Below, in pieces: positions 17,075 through 24,066 of a stretch of DNA of 64,000 nucleotides. The DNA lies in contig CAKUMB010000007.1 in NCBI GenBank assembly GCA_934667475.1, positions 41,620-105,619 of the forward strand. Direction: 5' to 3'. This DNA is from an uncultured Muribaculaceae bacterium (lineage in GTDB: Bacteria > Bacteroidota > Bacteroidia > Bacteroidales > Muribaculaceae). A program made the translations under genes and the position numbers. Position 1 is the stretch's first letter. Each line of letters starts with the position of its first letter. Under the pieces are notes generated by a model. That model worked only from the letters and a program-made list of their open reading frames with translations, was not told the DNA's origin and ran no database searches.

Positions 17075-17950
17075 TTATTTGCGCTTCTGCTCCCACTCCT
17101 TGACCATGGCCAGCACGCGTTTGGCAATGTGGGGCGCAGCCTCGGTGCGGCACGGCGCAAAGCTGGGCCAGTCGTTGAAGTCGATGATGCGCATTTTGCC
17201 GTCGGCGCCCACAATGCAGTCGCCGCCATACACCTCCACGTTTAGCTCATCGGCGGCGCGGTTGCATATGTCCTTCAGCTCCTGCTCGTCAAACTTGATG
17301 CCCTGCGACTTGCCGTTGACGGCCTCGTAGCCATATTTGCTGTGGCCTGCGTCGAAGGGGTAGAACCAGTAGAAAAACTGGGTGCCGCGCACACCGTAGA
17401 ACTTAATCAGGTCGCCCTCAAGGTGCACGTTGATAACCGCGCGCTTGATGCCGCGCAAAAAGTATTCCTGCAGCACCTCTTGCGCCTCCTCGGGGTGGCG
17501 CACATAGCTCACGTCCTCCTTGTGCATGGCGTGGAAGTCGCCGCGCTTAATCCAGCAGCTTTTGAAGCCGCTCTTCTTAAGCATGGGCTTCACCGCCTCG
17601 TTGGTGTCCACAATCAGGCTGTCGGGGTAGGGGATGCCGTTGCCCAGCAGAATGCGCGTCATGCGCTCGCGGGTGCAGTTTTCAATGCCGTAGCCCGAGT
17701 TCACCACCAGGCGGCCCTCGTCCTCAAGTCGCTGCAGGCGCTCTATGCTTTCGCGCTCGCGGCACATGTTCAGAATTATGTCCTCATTCACGCCCGCGCC
17801 GTTAAACTGCTCCTCGCTGTAGATGTTCACCAGGCATCCGCGCTTGCGCAGCTGCTCGGCGGCCGCGTTGAAGATGGCGGTGTCGTTGCCTATGTGGTTG
17901 GGCGAGTAGGCGCCTGCGCGCATGATTCCGGCTATTTTAATCTCTGCCAT
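17075..17950 (-). CDS. ATP-grasp-fold protein of unknown substrate
   Basis: 291 residues. The C-terminal 'YGGDCIVGADGKMRIIDFND' and 'WPSFAPCRTEAA' correspond to the metal- and ATP-binding end of ATP-grasp enzymes. 'GFKSCWIKRGDFHAM' near residue 130 resembles the ATP-binding lysine strand. The N-terminal part (IAGIMRAGAYSPNHIGND) is a pre-ATP-grasp-like domain. ATP-grasp proteins include carboxylate-amine ligases and inositol phosphate kinases (ITPK); the genomic setting makes either interesting, but no substrate can be assigned. It lies 39 nt downstream of the nucleotidyltransferase and 138 nt upstream of the phosphatidyltransferase. Confidence 0.7.
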   Translation of the reverse strand: MAEIKIAGIMRAGAYSPNHIGNDTAIFNAAAEQLRKRGCLVNIYSEEQFNGAGVNEDIILNMCRERESIERLQRLEDEGRLVVNSGYGIENCTRERMTRILLGNGIPYPDSLIVDTNEAVKPMLKKSGFKSCWIKRGDFHAMHKEDVSYVRHPEEAQEVLQEYFLRGIKRAVINVHLEGDLIKFYGVRGTQFFYWFYPFDAGHSKYGYEAVNGKSQGIKFDEQELKDICNRAADELNVEVYGGDCIVGADGKMRIIDFNDWPSFAPCRTEAAPHIAKRVLAMVKEWEQKRK

Positions 17951-17989
17951 ATGTTTTGTATGTATATAATTGTAAGTGTCTGTGTGTTG

Positions 17990-18694
17990 CTATGATTTTA
18001 TGAACCTCTCGGCCACCTCTATGTCGCTTGCGTGGTCCACATCGATGATTTTGTCGATGGAGTAGGCCGCCAGGTTGAAGCCTGCGTCCACCAGCGCGCG
18101 CTGGAAGTTGCGCATGCGCTGCACACCGCCCTCTATGCACTTGTCGAGCACATTGAATGCCGCGTCGGTCATGGCATACACGCCGCCGCTCACATATTTT
18201 GCTTCCGGCCAGCTCTGGTCGCGGAAAGCGGTGATGCGCATGTCGCTGTCGGTTTCCACCCACAGCGGCTTCTCGTCTTCCACAAATGGGGTCACGGCCC
18301 ACATGCCGTCGTGCTCAGCATCGGCCTCAAAGGCCGCAATGTAGCGCGCGAAGTCCTGCTCGCGGAATATGGTGTCGACCGTGGTCAGGCAAAACTTGCC
18401 CGGCTTCATCACGCGGCTCAGCTCCCAAAAGCTGTGCATCGAGCTTGGCGTGGTCTTCACCACCACGTTCAGCTCCACTCCCTGGCGCAGCTTCACATTG
18501 TCAAGGAATTGGCGCACCTCGGTCATGTATTCATTCACTATGATGCTGATGCTCTCGGCGTTGCACCGCTCGAATATGCGCATCAGCCGCTCCACCATGG
18601 GCTCGCCGTTGAGCTCCACCAGCGGCTTGGGCTTGGCCACGCCCTCCTGTGCCAGACGCGAGCCCTCGCCCGCTGCAATTATCGCGTAGTTCAT
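17990..18694 (-). CDS. NTP-transferase-family nucleotidyltransferase
   Basis: 234 residues. The N-terminus 'AIIAAGEGSRLAQEG' with 'AKPKPLVELNGEPMVERL' is the GxGxRL...PKP signature of sugar-phosphate and polyol-phosphate nucleotidylyltransferases. 'LTTVDTIF' supplies the acidic metal ligand. Its size and motif fit LicC-like or inositol-1-phosphate cytidylyltransferase-like enzymes as well as sugar ones. Between pdxA (23 nt upstream) and genes for an ATP-grasp protein and a CDP-alcohol phosphatidyltransferase, activation of inositol phosphate with CTP is an attractive but unproved role. Confidence 0.85.
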   Translation of the reverse strand: MNYAIIAAGEGSRLAQEGVAKPKPLVELNGEPMVERLMRIFERCNAESISIIVNEYMTEVRQFLDNVKLRQGVELNVVVKTTPSSMHSFWELSRVMKPGKFCLTTVDTIFREQDFARYIAAFEADAEHDGMWAVTPFVEDEKPLWVETDSDMRITAFRDQSWPEAKYVSGGVYAMTDAAFNVLDKCIEGGVQRMRNFQRALVDAGFNLAAYSIDKIIDVDHASDIEVAERFIKS

Positions 18695-18717
18695 ATCAGT
18701 TGTGTTTAATGCATGTG

Positions 18718-19839
18718 TTATTTTGCCGCTATGTCGTCGTCATCGTCCTTGGTGAGGTCGAGCACCACATTGTCCTTGCTGTGGTCGAAATACTGGCGGC
18801 GCAGCGGGTTGTGATACATCTCGTTGTTGCGCTGGCGGTTGCGGAATATGTCGATGGCGGCATATATGGCCTGGCGCAGCGAGTTCTCACTGGCCACGCC
18901 CTTGCCCACTATGTCGTAGCCAGTGCCGTGGTCGGGGCTGGTGCGCACGTAGGGCAGGCCGGCGGTGAAGTTCACACCGTCGTTCATGGCCAGCGTCTTA
19001 AACGGTGCCAGGCCTTGGTCGTGATACATGGCCAGCACACCGTCGAAGTGGCGGTATTGGCTGTTGCCAAAGAATCCGTCGGCCGCATAGGGGCCGAAGC
19101 ACAGAATGCGCTCCTCGTCGTTGGCCTTGTCGATGGCCGGCTTTATCACCGTCTGCTCCTCCTTGCCCAGCATGCCGTTTTCGCCGGCGTGCGGGTTGAG
19201 CGACAGCACGGCTATGCGCGGCTTCACTATGCCGAAGTCGCGGCGCAGCGAGTCGTTGAACACGCGCAGCTTGTCGAGCACATTCTCTTCGGTCACCGCC
19301 TGCGGCACTTGCGACAGCGGCATGTGGGTGGTCACCAGGGCCACGCGCAGGCTCTCGTTGCACATTATCATCAGCGCCTTGCCGCCGTCGCCCAGGCTTG
19401 CCTCCAAATATTCGGTGTGGCCCGGAAACGAGAACTCCTCACTCTGAATGTTGTCCTTGCTGATGGGGGCGGTTACCAGCACATCGATTTTGCCGTTTTT
19501 CAAGTCGCTCACAGCGGCCTCAAGGGCAAGGAATGCGGCGCGTCCGGCCTGCTTGCTGGGTTGGCCCAGCTCCACCTTTATCTCAGTGTCTTGGCACACC
19601 TCCACCAGGTTGGGCAGCGTGTCCTTGATGTTGTCAGCCGAGCGCACGTTGTTGATTTGGTAAGCCTGCATCTCGATGGCTTTGCGGTGATAGGCCAGGA
19701 TTTTTGCCGAGCCGTAGATTACAGGAGTGCAAAGCTCCATCATTTGCGGATTGGCGAGGGCCTTGAGAATCACCTCATATCCGATTCCGTTGGTGTCCCC
19801 TTGGGTGATGCCAACGCGTATTTTTTTATTGTTAGCCAT
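18718..19839 (-). CDS. pdxA: 4-Hydroxythreonine-4-phosphate dehydrogenase PdxA
   Basis: 373 residues. PdxA oxidises 4-phosphohydroxy-threonine in the DXP-dependent pathway to pyridoxal phosphate. 'RVGITQGDTNGIGYEVILKA' at the N-terminus, the metal-binding His of 'HTEYLEAS' and 'HDQGLAPFKTL', and 'TSPDHGTGYDIVGKG' near the C-terminus are diagnostic of the family. It is the first gene of the operon, with a good promoter about 90 nt upstream. Its link to the downstream inositol-type genes is probably just shared transcription. Confidence 0.96.
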   Translation of the reverse strand: MANNKKIRVGITQGDTNGIGYEVILKALANPQMMELCTPVIYGSAKILAYHRKAIEMQAYQINNVRSADNIKDTLPNLVEVCQDTEIKVELGQPSKQAGRAAFLALEAAVSDLKNGKIDVLVTAPISKDNIQSEEFSFPGHTEYLEASLGDGGKALMIMCNESLRVALVTTHMPLSQVPQAVTEENVLDKLRVFNDSLRRDFGIVKPRIAVLSLNPHAGENGMLGKEEQTVIKPAIDKANDEERILCFGPYAADGFFGNSQYRHFDGVLAMYHDQGLAPFKTLAMNDGVNFTAGLPYVRTSPDHGTGYDIVGKGVASENSLRQAIYAAIDIFRNRQRNNEMYHNPLRRQYFDHSKDNVVLDLTKDDDDDIAAK

Positions 19840-19928
19840 TAAATATCAATCGTTTGTGGCCGCTGCACCCTGGCGTGCAGCCATGTGACACACGCATCAG
19901 GGCACACCAGCCCATTATAAATAACTCG

Positions 19929-19960
19929 TAAAGATAGCGCATTTTTGCCACACCTGCAAA
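19929..19960 (-). promoter_or_regulatory. Promoter of the pdxA operon
   Basis: On the minus strand TTTG (19957-19960), then 20 bases, then TATCTTTA (19929-19936). This differs from TAnnTTTG only at the last base. It sits about 90 nt before the pdxA ATG. Confidence 0.6.
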
Positions 19961-19992
19961 TTCACGCGCCCGGCCGCGCCTGCTCAAACGCG

Positions 19993-20029
19993 GCGCGCCC
20001 GCTCTCCTGATGTTGGGGAGCGGGCGCGC
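19993..20029 (-). terminator. GC-rich terminator hairpin after valS
   Basis: GCGCGCCCGCTCTCC (19993-20007) pairs with GGGGAGCGGGCGCGC (20015-20029) with a single mismatch and a 7-nt loop. It lies about 20 nt beyond the valS stop. There is no long T run, so Rho-independent activity is only probable. Confidence 0.7.
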
Positions 20030-20049
20030 TGTGTAATTGTGTGCTTGCC

Positions 20050-22674
20050 TTATTTGTTGAGTGCCGCTATCGACGACTCGAGGGTGGCAATCTTGGCCTT
20101 GGCATCGGCCTGCTTTTTGCGCTCGGCGGCCACGACGGCCTCGGGGGCGTGGGCCACAAACTTCTCGTTGCTCAGTTTCTTCTCAACCGAAGCCAGGAAG
20201 CCGCGCTCGTAGTCAAGCTCTTTGTTGAGCTTGGCCAGCTCCTCTTCCACATTGATGCTGCCCTGCAGCGGCACAGCATATTCGGTGGCGCCCACCAGGA
20301 AGGCGGCCGCGGTGGCGTCTTTGGCCTTCACCACGCTTATACCGTCGAGGTTGGCCAGCTTCACTATCACGCTTTCGCACGGGTTGGCAAAGCCGCCAAG
20401 CGCCTGCAGCGACAGCTTGTTTTTTACGGGTATGTTCTTGCCAGTGCGCACGGCGCGCACACCGCTCACAATCTCCTTGGCCTCGGCCATGGCCTTGAGC
20501 AGAGCCTCGTCCACCTTGCCGGGCTTGGGCAGCTGGGCCAGCATTATGCTCTCGCCGTCGGCGCGGTCGCTGATGTGCTGCCACAGCTCCTCGGTGATGA
20601 AGGGCATGAATGGGTGCAGCAGGCGCAGCAGGGTGTCGAAGAATCCCAGAGTAGCGTCGAGTGTGGCCTTGTCCACAGGCTGGCCGTAGGCGGGCTTCAC
20701 CGTCTCGAGATACCATGCCGAGAACTCCTCCCAAAAGAGGCGGTAGATGGCCATCAGCGCCTCGCTGAGGCGGAACTTGCCAAACAGGTCTTCAACCTCG
20801 GCCAGAGTGCTGCTGAGCACGCTGTCAAACCACTCCACGGCCAGGCGCGAGTGCTCGGGCTGCTCGGCCTCGGCGCTCACCTCCCAGCCCTTCACCAGGC
20901 GGAAGGCGTTCCAAATCTTGTTGTTGAAGTTGCGGCCCTGCTCACACAGTGCGTCGTCGTAGAGGATGTCGTTGCCGGCCGGGGCGGCCAGCATCAGACC
21001 CATGCGCACGCCATCGGCGCCGAAGCGGTCAATCAGCTCCAGCGGGTCGGGCGAGTTGCCCAGCGACTTCGACATTTTGCGGCCCAGCTTGTCGCGCACG
21101 ATGCCGGTGAAATACACGTTGCGGAAAGGCTTGTCGCCCATATACTCGTAGCCGGCTATAATCATGCGGGCCACCCAGAAGAATATGATGTCGGGGCCGG
21201 TCACAAGGTCGCTGGTGGGGTAGTAGTATTTTATCTCCGGATTGTTGGGGTGGCATATGCCGTCGAACAGCGATATGGGCCACAGCCACGACGAGAACCA
21301 TGTGTCGAGGCAGTCCTCGTCCTGGCGCAGGTCGCTCAGCTGCAGGCTGTCGTCGCCAGTCTTGCGGCGTGCCTCCTGCAGGGCCTCCTCGTCGGTCTCG
21401 GCCACCACATATCCGCCCTTGGGCAGGAAGTAGGCCGGAATGCGGTGTCCCCACCACAGCTGGCGCGAAATGCACCAGTCCTTGGTGTCGGTCATCCAGT
21501 GGCGGTAGGTGTTCTTGAACTTGGCCGGGAAGAATTTGATGTCGTCGTCCATCACCGCTTTCAGGGCGGGCTTCACGAGGTCGGTCATCTTCAGGAACCA
21601 CTGCATCGACAGTTTGGGCTCGATGGGCACGTTGGTGCGCTCGCTGAAGCCCACGTTGTTCACATAGGCCTCCACCTTTTCGAGCAGGCCGGCTGCTGCC
21701 AGGTCCTTCTCAATTTGCTCGCGCACGGCAAAGCGGTCCATGCCCACATACATGCCGGCGGCCTCGCTAATGGTGCCGTTGTCGTTGAATATGTCGATGC
21801 TGGGCAGGTTGTGCTTCTCGCCCAGCATGTGGTCGTTCACATCGTGGGCGGGTGTCACCTTGAGGCAGCCTGTGCCAAACTCAATGTCCACATACTCATC
21901 CTCAATCACGGGAATCTCGCGGCCCACCAGCGGCACTATCACGCGCTTGCCGCGCAGGTGCTGGTTTTTGGGGTCCTTGGGGTTGATGCACATGGCCGTG
22001 TCGCCCATAATGGTCTCGGGGCGCGTGGTGGCCACAATGGCATATCCGTCTTCGCCCACTATTTTGTAGCGTAGGTAGTAGAGCTTGCTGTGCTCCTCCT
22101 TATACACCACCTCCTCGTCGCTGAGCGCGGTCAGGGCTTTCGGGTCCCAGTTCACCATGCGCACGCCGCGGTAGATGAGTCCCTTGCGGTAGAGGTCGAC
22201 AAACACCTTCATCACCGAGCGCGAGCGCACCTCGTCCATTGTGAAAGCCGTGCGGCTCCAGTCGCACGAGGCGCCTATCTTCTTCAGCTGCTCCAGAATG
22301 ATGCCGCCGTGCTCGTGGGTCCAGTCCCATGCGTGCTTCAAAAACTCGTCGCGCGTCAGGTCTGTTTTCTTGATGCCCTTTTGCGCAAGGCGGTTCACCA
22401 CCTTGGCCTCGGTTGCAATCGAAGCGTGGTCGGTGCCGGGCACCCACAGGGCGTTTTTGCCCTCCATGCGGGCGTGGCGAATGAGAATGTCCTGAATGGT
22501 CTCGTTGAGCATGTGGCCCATGTGCAGCACGCCGGTCACGTTTGGCGGCGGAATCACTATGGTGTAGGGTTCGCGCTCGTCGGGGGTGGACTTGAACATG
22601 TCGTGGTCCATCCAATACTTATACCATTTGTCCTCGACCTCTTTGGGGTCGTACTTCGTTGCAAGTGTGTTCAT
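20050..22674 (-). CDS. valS: Valine--tRNA ligase
   Basis: 874 residues, normal for a bacterial ValRS. The HIGH-type motif is in 'PPPNVTGVLHMGHMLNE' near residue 45 and the KMSKS motif in 'GRKMSKSLGNSPDPLELI' near residue 531. 'SLFDGICHPN' and 'WFSSWLWPIS' match the class I valine synthetase core, and the C-terminus carries the ValRS coiled coil. The editing domain lies between the two motifs. It has its own promoter (22723-22755) and terminator and is divergent from rlmN. Confidence 0.98.
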   Translation of the reverse strand: MNTLATKYDPKEVEDKWYKYWMDHDMFKSTPDEREPYTIVIPPPNVTGVLHMGHMLNETIQDILIRHARMEGKNALWVPGTDHASIATEAKVVNRLAQKGIKKTDLTRDEFLKHAWDWTHEHGGIILEQLKKIGASCDWSRTAFTMDEVRSRSVMKVFVDLYRKGLIYRGVRMVNWDPKALTALSDEEVVYKEEHSKLYYLRYKIVGEDGYAIVATTRPETIMGDTAMCINPKDPKNQHLRGKRVIVPLVGREIPVIEDEYVDIEFGTGCLKVTPAHDVNDHMLGEKHNLPSIDIFNDNGTISEAAGMYVGMDRFAVREQIEKDLAAAGLLEKVEAYVNNVGFSERTNVPIEPKLSMQWFLKMTDLVKPALKAVMDDDIKFFPAKFKNTYRHWMTDTKDWCISRQLWWGHRIPAYFLPKGGYVVAETDEEALQEARRKTGDDSLQLSDLRQDEDCLDTWFSSWLWPISLFDGICHPNNPEIKYYYPTSDLVTGPDIIFFWVARMIIAGYEYMGDKPFRNVYFTGIVRDKLGRKMSKSLGNSPDPLELIDRFGADGVRMGLMLAAPAGNDILYDDALCEQGRNFNNKIWNAFRLVKGWEVSAEAEQPEHSRLAVEWFDSVLSSTLAEVEDLFGKFRLSEALMAIYRLFWEEFSAWYLETVKPAYGQPVDKATLDATLGFFDTLLRLLHPFMPFITEELWQHISDRADGESIMLAQLPKPGKVDEALLKAMAEAKEIVSGVRAVRTGKNIPVKNKLSLQALGGFANPCESVIVKLANLDGISVVKAKDATAAAFLVGATEYAVPLQGSINVEEELAKLNKELDYERGFLASVEKKLSNEKFVAHAPEAVVAAERKKQADAKAKIATLESSIAALNK

Positions 22675-22722
22675 ATTCTTGTTATAAACAGTGTTTTTGA
22701 GTTCAAACTATAATACAGATGG

Positions 22723-22755
22723 CAAAATTACAAAAAAAACGGCGTAAATGGCCAA
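22723..22755 (-). promoter_or_regulatory. Promoter of valS
   Basis: On the minus strand TTGG (22752-22755), 21 bases, then TAATTTTG (22723-22730), a full match to the Bacteroides -7 box. It lies about 50 nt before the valS ATG. Confidence 0.6.
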
Positions 22756-22869
22756 TCGTGGCCCACAATCGCACCACTCCGCCAGCATTTTACGCCAAAA
22801 ACTCCACCTGGCGTGCCTCACAGAGGTGATTTTACGGCAGCAGTGCCGCGGTGTTGGCGAAAATGTTGT

Positions 22870-22877
22870 AACTTTGC
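22870..22877 (+). promoter_or_regulatory. Candidate -7 box of rlmN
   Basis: TAACTTTG matches TAnnTTTG and lies about 80 nt before the chosen rlmN ATG at 22958. No convincing -33 box is found at the right distance. The site argues that the start is downstream of it and not at the earlier in-frame ATG at 22748. Confidence 0.45.
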
Positions 22878-22957
22878 ACTCCTATGTGCATGTGTCCCAA
22901 GGGGCATTGCTGCACTCACTTTTATTTAGAACAACAATCACAAAATCATCACACTAT

Positions 22958-24034
22958 ATGGAGGCACTGAAGAACAAACAACTGAAGCCGCTGGCCGGCA
23001 TGACCCTCAACGACTTGCGCAAGGTTACGGCCGACCTGGGCATGCCGCGCTTTGTGGCCACTCAGCTGGCACAATGGATTTATGGCAAGCGAGCCGGATC
23101 GTTTGAAGAGATGCGCAACATTTCCAAGGCCAACCGCGAACTGCTGGCCAAGCAATACCGCGTGGGCCTGGAGCCGCCTGCAAGCGCGCAGCGCAGCGCC
23201 GACGGCACGGTGAAATTCCTGTTTGCCGTGGGCGACGACAAGGCCGTGGAGAGCGTCTATATACCCGAGGACGACCGCGCCACGCTGTGCATATCGTCGC
23301 AAAAGGGATGCCGCATGAACTGCTACTTCTGCCAGACGGGCCGCCAAGGCTTTCACGGCAACCTCACCGCCAACCAAATCATCAACCAGGTGCTGAGCGT
23401 GCCCGAAACACACTCGCTCACCAACGTGGTGTTTATGGGCATGGGCGAACCCACCGACAATGTCGAGAATGTGCTTAAGGTGATTGAAATCCTCACTTCC
23501 GACTGGGGTCTGGGCTGGAGTCCGAAGCGTGTCACCGTGTCGAGCGTAGGCTCGAAAATCGGCCTCAAGGAAATTGTGGAGAAGACCAGCGTGCACATTG
23601 CCCTGAGCGTGCATAACGCCATCCCCGACGAGCGCCTGCAGATGATGCCCGTCGAGAAGCCTTTTCCTGTGAAGCAGGTGCTCGAAATGCTGGGCAAGTA
23701 TGACTTCGCCCACCAGCGCCGCCTGTCTATTGAATACATCATGTGGCAGTGGTTCAACGACGACATTCGCCACGCCGAGGCTCTGCGCGAAATCATACCC
23801 AACGAGCATGTGCGCGTCAACCTCATTCGCTATCACATGATTCCAGGCATTCCCAAGCTGCGCACTTCCAGCGACGAGCGCATGGCACAGTTCCGCGACT
23901 ACCTTAACAGCCACGGCGTGACGTGCACCATTCGCCGCAGCCGCGGTGAGGACATTGAGGCAGCCTGCGGCATGCTGGCCGGCAAGGTGAACGACGCCAA
24001 TGCCGAGGCCGACGCCAAGAAGAAAAAACAATAA
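22958..24034 (+). CDS. rlmN: 23S rRNA (adenine(2503)-C(2))-methyltransferase RlmN
   Basis: 358 residues from the ATG at 22958. The upstream in-frame extension to 22748 lacks family character and crosses the promoter-like box. The radical SAM cluster motif C-x3-C-x2-C is in 'GCRMNCYFCQTGRQGFHG' near residue 117. 'VVFMGMGEPTDNVENVL' and the C-terminal 'RGEDIEAACGMLAG', with its second conserved Cys, are specific to the RlmN/Cfr family. It methylates A2503 of 23S rRNA and probably A37 of some tRNAs. The nuclease gene follows 32 nt later and may share its transcript. Confidence 0.97.
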   Translation: MEALKNKQLKPLAGMTLNDLRKVTADLGMPRFVATQLAQWIYGKRAGSFEEMRNISKANRELLAKQYRVGLEPPASAQRSADGTVKFLFAVGDDKAVESVYIPEDDRATLCISSQKGCRMNCYFCQTGRQGFHGNLTANQIINQVLSVPETHSLTNVVFMGMGEPTDNVENVLKVIEILTSDWGLGWSPKRVTVSSVGSKIGLKEIVEKTSVHIALSVHNAIPDERLQMMPVEKPFPVKQVLEMLGKYDFAHQRRLSIEYIMWQWFNDDIRHAEALREIIPNEHVRVNLIRYHMIPGIPKLRTSSDERMAQFRDYLNSHGVTCTIRRSRGEDIEAACGMLAGKVNDANAEADAKKKKQ

Positions 24035-24066
24035 TGTGACCAACACAAAAAAAGCAACAGACAGAA

